A DNA stretch of 64,000 bases from Ceratotherium simum simum. Lineage: Eukaryota > Chordata > Mammalia > Perissodactyla > Rhinocerotidae. A program made the position numbers and the translations under genes. This document shows, one piece after another, positions 48,476 to 59,179 of the stretch. Position 1 is the first letter of the stretch. Every line of letters starts with the position of its first letter. Where the stretch lies: contig NW_004454225.1 in assembly GCF_000283155.1 (NCBI RefSeq), positions 5,726,058-5,790,057 on the forward strand, written 5' to 3'. The notes beneath the pieces are model-generated. The model ran no database searches. It worked only from the letters and a program-made list of their open reading frames with translations, and was not told the DNA's origin.

Positions 48476-48985
48476 TGAGCGCTGTACTGGCTAACCAACA
48501 GCCACAGCCACACGTGGCTACTGAGCACGTGGAATGTGGCCAGTGCCACTGATGAGCTGAATCCTTTGTTTTATTTAATGCTGATTAATTTAAATTTTAA
48601 AGTTAATTCAGTTATTGGAAAACTTTTAAGTATGTTTGGAACAACTGGGTATGTGAATCTAGTATTTTAATTGTAAATTTTATGGAATCTAAATACAGAT
48701 CAAGTATTTCCAATGGAAATTTCATGTCTAAATTGAGGTCTGCTGTAAGTGTAAAGTACATCAGGTTTTGAAGACTTACTACACGGGAAAGAACATAAAA
48801 TATCCTATTAACAATTTTTAGTAGTGATTATGTGTTAAAATGAGATAATATTTTGGCTATATCTGGTTTAATAAAATATTATTAAAATCAATTTCACCTA
48901 TTTCTTTTTTATTTTTTTAATGTAGCTACTAGGAAATTTTAAATTACATACGTGGCTCACGTTATATTTCTATTGGACAGTGCTG
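48476..48985. mobile_element. hAT-type non-autonomous DNA transposon nested in L1M
   Basis: The left end reads 'agcgctgtactggctaacca' and the right end 'ctattggacagtgctggt', imperfect inverted repeats of the CAGTGCTGTCCAATAG type. The subterminal 'cacacgtggctactgagcac' block is characteristic of this placental family. It is non-coding and about 510 bases long. Confidence 0.72.
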
Positions 48986-49625
48986 GTAACGGATATTATC
49001 CAAATATACTCAAATAAGAAGAACCAGACAAATGTGACTCTTCTCAAGGGAAAAAAATCAATGCAGATCAACCCTAAGATGACCCAGATGTCAGAAATAT
49101 CAGACGAGGAATTTAAAGCAGCTATTTTAACTATGCTCAAAGAATTCAAAGAATGCTCACAATTGAAGGAAAAACCAGGAAATCTAAGCAGATAAATAGA
49201 AATTATAAAAAAGAACCAAATGGAAATTCTAGAACTAAAAAATGAAATGTCTAAAATTCAAAATTCACTGAATGGGCTTAATAGCAGAATAGAGATGCTA
49301 AGAAAGAGTCTTAAACTTGAAGATTGACCGATAAATATTATCCAATCTGAAAAATAGAGAGAAAAAAAGATTTAAAAAGATGAACAGAGCCTCAGGAGCC
49401 TGTGGGACAATACCAAAGTGTCTGAGAGAGGAGAGGATGGGGTAGAAAAAATATTTGAAGAAATAATGCCTGAAAACCTCCCAAATTCAGAGAAAGACAA
49501 AGTTAGAGGGAAGAGAAAACCCTGCAACAGTAGCGTGATATGGTCAAGAAGAAACAAAAAATAGATCTTCAAATATTTTTTTAAAAATAGCAAAAAGGAG
49601 AGTCAGTCCCTGAGGTCAAGACTGA
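48986..49625 (+). mobile_element. L1M 5' region and ORF1 start, part 2
   Basis: 'gacccagatgtcagaaatat', 'gaggaatttaaagcagctat' and then 'tgaacagagcctcaggagcc' followed by 'atttgaagaaataatgcctg' are the L1M 5' UTR to ORF1 junction. The longest frame (48980-49195) is a short remnant. Confidence 0.75.
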
Positions 49626-49814
49626 AATTCAGGAATGCCTAAAATTCACTGGGCTGTTTTTTTCCCTAACGCATAATTCCCCTGTGGTAAAAGTAAGCAA
49701 TTTGGATTGGGTTGGGTTATTCAACAAGTTCTAGAAAGAAACAGACTTTTAAATACTATGAAATAGCATGCAGCCAGACTCTGATTAAAAACAAAAGAAT
49801 GAGTAAAAATACAT

Positions 49815-49819
<5 letters not shown>

Positions 49820-49861
<42 letters not shown>
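49820..49861 (+). repeat. (GT)n microsatellite
   Basis: Twenty-one GT units without interruption. Confidence 0.98.
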
Positions 49862-49862
<1 letters not shown>

Positions 49863-49999
49863 AAACTCAGTTACTGGGCTACTGGGCTGGAAGGCAGACT
49901 ACAGATATTCCCACTCAACTTTTCCACTCTTGTATTACTATATTGATCCTTGTGGATTTATTTCGAGAGTATTTAATTCTGACTGTATCGTGTACTCCT

Positions 50000-50595
50000 T
50001 TTTTAATGGCCCTGAGGGCCCAGATCACACCAAATTTTTACTATTTACACCTCCCTGGAATGGAACACCACCGGGAGGCCCAAGGGCCCATCCTCCACAT
50101 CCCTCCCGGAGTACTGCATCACCCCTGCTGCCAACCCTTCGCTGGCTCCCTACAGCCTCCAGGACAAAGGTCAAACTCTCTTACATGGTGCTTTTCAGGA
50201 CTGGCCCTCCAGCCACAACCTGACACATATCCCCTCACTTCAGATATAAATGACTCCACCCAGTTCCCTGAATAAACACGTCATGCTGATTTGGGCATCC
50301 AAGCTTTCACATAGGCTATTCCCTCTACCTATAACGCCCTTCCCTTCGTCTTTCATCTGGCTAATACCCACTCCTTAGGCAAAACTAAGCTAAATACGCC
50401 CTCCCCCCAAAAGCCTTCCTAGACTACCATCCCTCATTTTTAGACAGCTCTCCCTCCTCTAACTGTCACACCTCTCTGTAATTACCCTGTCCCAGCACTA
50501 ATCAGCACTTCCAGAGGTCTCCCCCTGGACTGGGACCCCTTCAAGGGCGGGCCCCTGTCTGACTGCTCTGCTTTGAGTCGAGCATATAGTAGATG
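50000..50595 (+). mobile_element. L2 LINE 3' part
   Basis: L2 landmarks lie in order: 'cgctggctccctacagcctc', 'aggctattccctctacctat', 'aaaagccttcctagactacc', 'tcaagggcgggcccctgtct' and the 3' end. It stops about 300 bases before EFCAB6 exon 2. Confidence 0.85.
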
Positions 50596-50898
50596 CAAGA
50601 ACAAATGCTGAAATACTAAGTTCCAAAATATAAGTCGACCAAATACCTTTTATATGGAAGCCTTAAAAAAAAAACTAAAAGAAAATGACTGTAATAGTGC
50701 TACAGGCAAAATAGGACCCGAGTACATGCTGATCATCCCAAATCTGCCAGAATTTAATTAAACGAATTGTGAAAAATAAACAAAACACTGACCACTCATT
50801 TGGGACAGTGGGGGGAAGTCAGTGTGAGTTACACGCTCCTGTCACCGGCTTGATCTCTTCCGTAGCTGGGTTCTTCTAAGTCGTTACACATACTGTAC

Positions 50899-51110
50899 CT
50901 GAGCCAGTACGTCTTGAAACTGTTCTCTGGTGAGAGGCAGCAGGAAGGTCGTGACAATTCTTCTCAGTTCACTCTTTGACACCGTCATGTTCTGAGCTGT
51001 ATCAAGCAGCTGAAAGGCTTTCTTCAACTCATCTCCTTTGTCAGTAATTTTTTGAAATAAAATCCGTTTAACATCTAAGAAGGACAGTATTGGATTTGCA
51101 ACAGCTGTGG
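50899..51110 (-). CDS. EFCAB6: EFCAB6 coding exon 2 (residues 45-115, first EF-hand)
   Basis: Acceptor TTTTATAG and donor GTACAG bound a 212-base exon. It completes codon 45 and ends in phase 0. It encodes the first EF-hand unit: an entering helix around residues 71-80, a 12-residue loop D81 to E92, and an exiting helix around 93-101. The loop keeps Asp at position 1, Asn at 5 and Glu at 12. It has Ala at position 3 and Met where the invariant Gly (position 6) should be, so calcium binding by this loop is doubtful. The segment LTREQFQDVLAQ at the end is the entering helix of the paired EF-hand, completed in the next exon. The protein sequence is characteristic of EFCAB6. Confidence 0.95.
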
Positions 51111-52535
51111 CTATAAAAGAGATACAGCTATTTAGTAAACGTGCTTAAAGCTAAGCTACTAAAAACCATTTCACTGTGTCCTAGAATCCAACCAACTTCT
51201 ATGACAGTATTTCTTCCAGTCTACGTAGGTTACACATCTGACCATTAGACGACTCACAATGGCAAATCGACAGTCATTTTTTCACCTCTGAAATTTGGTC
51301 AATATAAAATCACATTAGAAAGAAAAAAAACAAGGCAAAGATAATCTTCCCTGTAAAGGACCTATGTCACTACAGGTGAAAAACATAGATATTGGAATAA
51401 TACTAAGAATCAATATCATTTCAAATAAATCTTTAAAATATTGTATTCACTTTTCATCCTCTTGCCAATTTTTGAGAGGAAAACGGAAGTCTTAAATCTA
51501 GATCATTTCTGTTTCAAAGACAAGGAAGAGGTGAGAATAATCCAGACACTAAAAAGTAAGGAAAGAATGTTTAGAGTGCTCTACATAAGCTTCCAGGGAT
51601 TTGCACTCCCCGGGAGGAAAAGGAGCAGTGTCCCAGCTGTCATGCATTAGGTCCCAGGGCTCTCCATGTCACAAAGGAGAGCTGATACCCTACAGGCCTC
51701 CCTCCCCTCTGTCTAAGAGGAAAACAAGTAAATCTAGTGGCTACAGATCAACTCACGGCACCAATCAGTACCCTGAGCATGAAGACCCGATTATTCCATC
51801 TGGATATTTTATAACCTACCAGGGAAAGAGGAGGCTAAGAATAATGGTAGTTCAGTAAATCTCTTATATTTATTTATGAGATTGCAAAGGCTTGGTGACC
51901 ACAGTTTATTTAGTAGCTCTGTCTTACATAGTAAATTCTGGATGTGTGCTAAATGTCTTGCACACTGCCTCATCTTTTATAAACTTATTCACAAGCAGGA
52001 GCTAGGGAAGAATGACTCTAGTTATTTCCCTCCAAATGAGAATTTCTTATCCAGCTATTGAGCCTTCCTGGCATGAGGACAGTGATGGCTTTAGTCTTGG
52101 GGTGACCTAGGCCAGATGACAGACTCAAAGGACAGGATCTCTAAGTGCCAACTTGGACCCACTCAGAGGGCACTCAGGGATTTCCTCACATCTGTAAGAT
52201 GCCCTGAGCTGTCTTCTGTTGGAGGTGGTAAAACAGAGAACGTGTCGGCGCCCCCCAAGTCGCTGCTGTGGAGATCTGCTGCGTGCCCTAACCTCACGAG
52301 AAGCAGCATGGCGGGTCCCGGGGACCACTTCGATCCTTCCCGGGGGCTGCGCTGGCTATCACCACTGCTTCCTCATCTGGGTGAGGGCCGAGCAGACACA
52401 AGGCTCATGCCGGCTGCTGGGGACGCCTCTCACTCACGATGCCCACAGCCTCCCCAAGGAAGGGGATTGCTTAACTGGGATACACTGGAGACCCAGAACA
52501 GAGGGTGGTTGATTTGGGTGACAGAATGAAGGTCT
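51111..52535. other. Intron 1 stretch upstream of exon 2, nothing recognised
   Basis: No repeat I can name and no second exon in phase. Several frames of 60-137 codons occur in 52116-52529, but they overlap one another on both strands and show no signature. Confidence 0.4.
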
Positions 52536-52539
52536 CAGG

Positions 52540-53109
52540 AAAAGCTTCTTAGAGGAAAGAGGTGACACTTCAACTGCAACGTGGTGTTCCCAAGAGTGAG
52601 AGGGGCTGGAAGTGGGAGGTGCTGTGGAGGACAGCCAGCCTAGGCAAGGAGAAGAGGAGCGGACCAGCAGAGGAGGCATCAGCCAGGAGACGAGACTGCA
52701 GAAGCCAGCAGGAGCCAAACCCTGGGCGGTCCCGCCCCTGGCTTTGTGCTCTGGTTATGGGATGCCACAGTGGGATCTTCATAGGGAGAATGACATAACC
52801 CAATATTCATTCTTGAACTGCACTCTGGTATCACATGTAGGAGGGACAGAAAGGGGAGGAAAGTGATGCTATGAGATGGCGTACTGGGTCACTACTGCTC
52901 AGGCAAGCATTAATGGAGGCCTGCACTAATGTGGTGGTCACGGAGTCAGAAGCAGGGGTGAATAAAAGAGATGTTAAAATAGACAAGGTAGAATCTACAG
53001 AATCTTCTGATTTAACGTGCAGGGTGAGGTAGGGGAAGAGGATAAAGTCTACGTATGCAGTGTGGGTGGCTGGGTGGTTGGTGACACCCTTCACTGAGAA
53101 AGGGCCTAG
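52540..53109 (-). mobile_element. L2 LINE, antisense, left part
   Basis: Reverse L2 text: 'aggtgacacttcaactgcaa', 'ggcgtactgggtcactactg' and 'ctgggtggttggtgacaccc'. It is continuous with 53635-54850 after removal of the LTR in between. Confidence 0.75.
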
Positions 53110-53600
53110 TGGAAGATGTGGCAGATGGTATTTTCCAAGATGGCCTCAACAAGATCTCCATCACACATCTTTTTCACAAGGTCATGTTAACACTCCTCCC
53201 ATCAAAAAGTGGGGCATATGTGCCTTCTCCTTGAATCTGGGTGGGCCTATGACTACAGCAGAAATGATGCTATATGATCTCCAAGACAAGGTCACAAAAG
53301 GCTTTACGGCTTCTGCCGGGTCCTCTTAAGATGCTCACACCAGTCGCCATGCTGTGAGGAAGCCAGGAAGCCTCACAGAGGCCATGTGTAGGTGTTCTGG
53401 CCAAAAGCCCCAGCTGAGGTTCCAGCCAAGAGCCAGCATCCACTGCTGGCCGTTCCAGGGAGCCAGCCTTCAGAGGATTCCAGGCCCCCGATGTCAAGCC
53501 ACCCCAGCCTTTGCACCTCCCCCGCTGGGACCCGCCCAAACTGCAGATCTGCGAGCGAAATACATGACTGATGACACTGCGAACCTCTCTATTTAGAGCA
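53110..53600 (+). mobile_element. Solitary MLT1-type LTR (ERVL-MaLR) inserted in L2
   Basis: MaLR LTR landmarks are in order: 'cttgaatctgggtgggccta', 'ggtcacaaaaggctttacgg', 'catgctgtgaggaagccagg' and 'cccaaactgcagatctgcga'. No internal viral genes are present, so this is a solo LTR relic of an ancient endogenous element. It lies antisense to EFCAB6. The 194-codon minus frame over it is not a gene. Confidence 0.8.
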
Positions 53601-53634
53601 GTTTGTACATAACAAGAGACACCTGGAACTGAAG

Positions 53635-54850
53635 AGAAAAACGTTTGTGGGAAAGCTAATGAGTTCAGTTTGGGATATCTAAGTGGGGATGTCCATTTGA
53701 AAACTGAATACACAAATCTAGAGATCAGAAGAGGGTGGGGCTGGAGACGCGGGTGTGGGAACCGGCTGTGTGGAAGCCACAGGCGAAGCACGCCAGGCAG
53801 GAAGAGAGGGAGGGAGCCTCGCAAAACACTGACTTTTAAGTGAAATTCATTCACTCAAAAAATATTTCTGAGCACCTATCATATTTCAGCCGCTGCTCTA
53901 GGCACTGAGGGTACTACAGTGAACAAGACAGGGAAGATCTGCTCTTGGAGAGCTTAGAATCTGGAGGGGAGAAGATAGACCAGAAACAGATAAATAAATA
54001 AATTACATGGTAATGGTGGGTAGTGACAAGTGCAGCAAAAGCAGTAAGACAGAGCAACGAGCTGCAGAGTGGCAGGAGCTGCCTTAGGTGGAGCCGTCAG
54101 GGAAGTCCTCTAAGTAGGCTGATGAGCTGCCCCGAATGATCAAAGGAGCCAGCCAGCCAAGAAGCTGTGGTAGGAACGTCCTAAACAGGGAAAGGAGCAA
54201 CAGGTAAAGAACGCTCGAGCAAGAATGACCCTGATGTATCCGGGAAGGCCAGAGGCCAGTGTGGACAGGGTGGCATGTGTCGAGTGAGACGGAGGGCAGT
54301 GATGCTGGGATCAGGGCGGGTGACGCCTCGGGTGCCTGCACAAGGATTGGGGTTTTCTTCAAGCAGGGTAGTGATCTTCTCGAACACGTGTTGTTTTTTA
54401 AATATCACTCTGGCTGCTATGGAGAGAGGAGATTACAGAGCACCAAGAAATGAGGAAAGAAGACCAGAGAGGAGGCAAATCCAAGAGGCCAAGAAGAGGT
54501 GCTTGTGCGTTGAACCAGGTGGTAGCCCTGGATGTGGGGAACAAAAGTGGACAGAACAGAGATATAACCCAGAAACAGAGCAGACAAGGTCCTGCTGATA
54601 GACTGACTCAGTGGGGTGGGGGGTGGGGGTGAAGAAGAAGAGAAATCAAGGACAATTCCTAAGTGTTGGACTTGAGGAACCAGATACACGATGATGCCAT
54701 TTACCAAGACGGAGAACACTGGGAGTCAAGAGATGTGTTCGGCCAGTTCATGTTTGAGATGCCCGTGAGATGAAGTCCAAGCAGAAAAGTCAGGGAGGCA
54801 CCTGGAGACACAATCTGGAACCTAGTAGGGAAGTCAGAATGGGGCATTCA
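53635..54850 (-). mobile_element. L2 LINE, antisense, right part
   Basis: It contains a second run of reversed L2 text: 'agcacctatcatatttcagc', 'cttggagagcttagaatctg', 'tatcactctggctgctatgg' and 'gatgatgccatttaccaaga'. Because 3' terminal text occurs at 53850, right of the first part's coding text, two overlapping L2 copies may be present. Confidence 0.75.
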
Positions 54851-55470
54851 TTTTGTTTACAGCTGGTATACAGGGACACGGAGCCAGATGCTCACCTGGG
54901 GGAGGGCGGACAGGGAGAAGAGGATTGGGCATAGGCCCCGAGGGAAAGAAGGGACTTAAAACTCCCACGAGGCTTCCAAGGATGCTCAGAAGGGGTCGCT
55001 CCGTGCCGCCTTCTCCATTCCTCACTGTCACGTGGCATCTCAGAAGCAGCTGATAGCTGCATGATTCAATGTCAGCTACTGAACACTATTTCTCCCTCTG
55101 CTCACCCAGCCTGGAATTCCTCCTCCTGCTCCCAGTGTCACAGAGGGACCCCTCTCGTTAACTTATGTCTCTGTCTTGAAATCTTTTTTCAGACTTTTCT
55201 TGTATATTTTTAGTTGCTTTCCAAGAAGCCTTATCTTTGCAATCAATATTTCTAATTTAAAAGTATCAGAAAATATTGATCTGAAATTACTTGAAGGAAA
55301 ACTTTTTATTTCATGTGCCTAATGCAACTGCTGAGATTTAAAATGAAAGCAGTAACCAAACTTGCATAACCTGCTAGTTAGTGGGAGTACAAATTGATAT
55401 AATCTTTCTGAAGGGCACTTTGACAAAATTTTCTACATCCGTTTAGGATCTAGAAAGTCACAACAGACTG
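54851..55470. other. Intron 1 stretch, nothing secure
   Basis: A short L1-like trace ('gggagtacaaattgatataa') occurs near 55380. No exon was seen. Confidence 0.35.
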
Positions 55471-57190
55471 TCACTCTCACCCTAACAATGAGAACAAGTA
55501 GGATAAGCTTAAAAAGACAGAGTTTTTGAAACACACCAGAGAACTGAGGATGCACAGAAACCAAATTCCAGAAAGGACAAGCCACTCCTCAGAGAGAAAA
55601 GACCCAGGACTCCTTTCATCCTTGCAGAGCCATGGGAAGAAAAGCAAATTCACTCTGGACAGGAGTAAGGAAAAAACAACCAGCCATTTAGCAGCCACAC
55701 GTGGACTGGTGTGATGGATTTGCATCCCGGAAGCTGTCGCACAGCAAAGCCGGGGGGAGGCACGGCCTGCACGACACGCCCCGAGGCCCGCAGGGTCTTC
55801 CGCCAGAGTAAGGCAGCGCTCCCCACAGGCTGAGGAGCACAGGGGGAAGAAGTGAGGCGAGTCCCTCTGAGGCATAGGGCGCCTTCACGGAGCGCCCCCC
55901 AGCGGCCCACGACAGATTGGAGGCAGGGTGTCAGGGTGGAAAGAGGCCTCCCGAGGTGCAGAAAGCTAGTGGCGGGGCTCAAGGACAAGGAGAACTCCCC
56001 AGAGACTTTCCAAAACTGGCAGCTGGTCTCAGAAGGCAGAGGCAGAGGTCTCAGAAGATTCCCCCCCACCGCCCCCCGGGTCGGAGTTCAAGCCCCGGGG
56101 GAGGGAAGCATCTGAAACCAGGGGTTACCTACATCCAACAGAAACTCCAACAAGTCCCCACACAGCTCAATTCAGAGATTAAACTGAGCTAGCCCCTCTC
56201 TCTAGAAGCCTGAGAAGAAGGGGCATTCCTTTTTCTGGTGCCAAATATTATCTACGTCTGTCTCTACTGTTCTTTACACACATGTCTGGTACTGAATCTG
56301 TTTAAAATTGCAAGACAGGTAAAATAAGAAAAGGGGACCTAATCAGAGCAAAAACAGTCGTCAGATGACCCACAGAGAGAACAGAGGCAGAGAAGATCAG
56401 GTATTTAAATTAAGAATGATAAATATGTTAAAGAGGTTAAACGAAAAATTGACAACATGCTGAACATATGGGGAATTTCAGGAGAGAAATGGAAACTATT
56501 TTTTTAAAGCACATGAAAAAGCTAGAAATTAAAAATACCACGTCACAGGTGAAGAATTATTTGATTTGCTTAATAGCAAACTGTACATGATAGAAGAAAG
56601 GACTAGTGAATATAAAGTCGGGTGGATAGAAATTATTCAAACTGGAACACAAACAAACAACATTTAAAAAGTAAACAGGGTATATAATATGTGTGGCTCA
56701 CAGATTCACCCCATGAATTGTGCTCAGTTAATAAATGAGTTACACAAGTACATGTCTACATATATATGTGCATGCATGAAAGAGAGGTAGCCAAACACCT
56801 TTGCAGAGGAAAATGGTGCTAGGATACATTACATACATATATTTAAAAATAATTTTTTAATTTAAGAAAGAAAAAATCAGTACATTAAAAAACACCATCA
56901 ATAAAAATAAAAGGCAAGTGACAAATGAAAAAAAGACACTGATGGCACATAAGGCAGATAAAGGATTAATATCTTTAATACAAAGAGAGCTCAGACAAAT
57001 CACTAAAAAGACCAACCCACAGCAGGTAAATGGGCAGAGGATATGGAAAGGCAGCTTACAAAAGAAAAAGACATAAACCTGATAAACTTGAGAATCAAAG
57101 TTAACCTTACCATTAGACAAATGCAAATTAAAATCACAATAGAATATTGTTTTTGCACATCAAATGGACTAGAGGTAAAAGATAATGTTC
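55471..57190 (+). mobile_element. Old L1M/HAL1-like region
   Basis: The part from about 56330 shows L1M ORF1-like text ('gcacatgaaaaagctagaaa') and later L1 ORF2 3' text ('aatgggcagaggatatggaa', 'gacaaatgcaaattaaaatc'). The segment 55471-56330 is less certain and includes a C/G-rich island near 56065. No intact frame. Confidence 0.5.
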
Positions 57191-57639
57191 TGTGTTGGGA
57201 TACTCAGAAATAAGCACTTTTGACTGTTATTTATGGGGACGTACAGGCAGAGCTTCCTACCGGGCACTGTGGGAGAGTTCAAGAGCCTTAAGAGTGTGAA
57301 AGCCCTTGAATCCGGTAACCCCACTTCACTCCAGTCTTCTCTGTACCATCAGAAAGTCAGCTAAATACACTAGGCTGTATCCAAAGCATATTGTAGATGT
57401 GGCGCTATCAGGCTGAACAGATTCACTATTGGCGAGAAATTTTTGTGTTGGAAATGGCTAGTTAACCCCTTATCCATCCTCCCCTTTTTCCTTAGAAACA
57501 GAAACCCTGAGATTTGGGTAGACTCCTGGCCATCTGAAATAAAGTCTGTATCTACCAGGCTCCCCAATAGATGCACGTGACATGTGATTCAAGTCTCACC
57601 AACTGTAAGTAACCACAAGCGTCAAGTGTGACTTCCAAC

Positions 57640-57890
57640 TAGAACACCTTCCCCCTGCTAACAAGGCAAAATCCAACTGATCCTCTCATGACGTCCCCTC
57701 TGGGTCCTTCTGGTTGCTGGGGCTGTGCACTCACAGTGCTTTGTATGAGCTTATTCCGATAGCTCACTCTACCGGAATTCTTTATCTCCCTCTCCAGACT
57801 GTGAGCTCCTCTAGGCCAGGCCCTCTATTGGATCCATCTCTTTCAGTACCTATGACAGTTCTTGCCACATATTAGGGCTCGGAAAATGTT
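57640..57890 (+). repeat. L2 3' end
   Basis: 'ctccagactgtgagctcctc' and 'cagttcttgccacatattag' are the typical L2 3' end in sense orientation. Confidence 0.75.
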
Positions 57891-57959
57891 TGAGAAGGAA
57901 GGAAAAGATATATACTTTTGGGAAATTATAATGTCAAACTTTATTGCTTTAAAACTGAG

Positions 57960-58463
57960 TGAGTGATCCAAATGAGTTGAAAACATGTCCACACAAAAAC
58001 CTGCACGCAAATGGTTATAGCGGCTTTATTCATAACTGCCAAGACACGAGAGCAACCACAATGTTCTCCAGTAGTGAAAAGATACACAAACTGTGGCACA
58101 TCCATACAAGAGAATATTATTCAGAAACAAAAAGAAATAACTATCGCACCAGGAAAAGACATGAAGGACACTTGAGTGCCTATTGCCAAGTGAAAGAAGC
58201 CATTCTGAAAAGGCTGCACACTGCATGATTCCAACTATATGACATTCTGGAAAAGGCAACACTATGGAGACAGAAAAAGGATCAGTGGTTGCCGGAGTTA
58301 GAGGGAGGGAGGGATGAACAGATGGAGCACAGGGGATTTTTAGGGCAGTGAAACTATTCTGTATGATGTTATAATGGTGGACACATGTATTTATACATTT
58401 ATCAAAACTCAGTGAATGTACAACACAAAGAGTGAACTCTAATGTAAACTGCAGACTTCAGTT
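57960..58463 (+). mobile_element. L1 3' end, left part (interrupted by ERE copy 3)
   Basis: L1 3' landmarks run in order: 'aaacatgtccacacaaaaac', 'gagaatattattcagaaaca', 'caagtgaaagaagccattct' and 'ggatcagtggttgccggagt'. The element continues at 58712 after the SINE. Confidence 0.85.
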
Positions 58464-58477
58464 AACAATAATGTACC

Positions 58478-58697
58478 GGGCCGGCCCCGTGGCTTAGCAG
58501 TTAAGTGCGCGCGCTCCACTGCTGGCAGCCCGGGTTCGGATCCCGGGCGTGCACCGATGCACCGCTTCTCTGGCCATGCTGAGGCCGCGTCCCACATACA
58601 GCAACTAGAAGGATGTGCAGCTATGACATACAACTATCTACTGGGGCTTTGGGGGAAAAATAAATAAATTTTAAAAAATTAAAAAAAAAAAACAAAA
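58478..58697 (+). mobile_element. ERE-type tRNA-derived SINE, copy 3, nested in L1
   Basis: A complete copy with A box TGGCTTAGCAG, B box GGTTCGGATCC and an A-rich tail. The 14-base target-site duplication AACAATAATGTACC lies at 58464-58477 and 58698-58711. Its insertion interrupts an L1 3' end, so the ERE is the younger element. Confidence 0.96.
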
Positions 58698-58711
58698 AAC
58701 AATAATGTACC

Positions 58712-58880
58712 AATAATGACTCATCAATTGTAACAAATGCACCTCACTAATGCAAGATGTTAACAATAGGGGAAACTGGGGGTGGGGAGTGAAGGGGTAT
58801 ATGGGAACTCTCTGTACTTTAGCTCAATTTTTCTGTAAACCTAAAACTACTCAAAAAAATAAAGCCTATTAATTAAGAAA
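58712..58880 (+). mobile_element. L1 3' end, right part
   Basis: It continues the interrupted L1: 'gatgttaacaataggggaaa', 'gtatatgggaactctctgta' and 'ctaaaactactcaaaaaaat', then an A-rich end. Confidence 0.85.
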
Positions 58881-58904
58881 AAATTGAGGGAGGAAGTATA
58901 CTAG

Positions 58905-59160
58905 ATAACATAGTAGTTAAGTCTATGGATTCTGGAATCACATTGTCTAGGTTCAAATCCCGACCCTGCCACTTAAAAACTGTGTAACTTTTGGGCGAGT
59001 GGCTTAATCAACCTGTGCCTCAGTTTCCCCACAAACAAAATAGGGACAATAATAGAATCTACTTCATAGCTTTATTGTGAAGATTAAATGACACATGAAG
59101 CCTTCGTACAGAGTCTGGTCCATACTAACCACACATAAAGTGATATCTACTGTTAGTATT
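58905..59160 (+). repeat. MIR SINE, near full length, next to the first EFCAB6 donor
   Basis: A nearly complete MIR: tRNA-like head 'tctaggttcaaatcccgacc', core 'gcctcagtttccccacaaac' and tail 'gtgaagattaaatgacacat'. Its end lies about 15-20 bases from the 5' splice site at 59174-59179, in intron 1 of the minus-strand gene. Confidence 0.88.
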
Positions 59161-59179
59161 TTTGCTCATGAATACTCAC

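Noticed and set aside
49712..50275. A 187-codon plus-strand frame with a Cys-Val run
   Set aside because: It is created by the (GT)n repeat and continues into L2 sequence.
53270..53854. A 194-codon minus-strand frame
   Set aside because: It runs across an MLT1-type LTR and into L2, so it is a chance frame over repeats.
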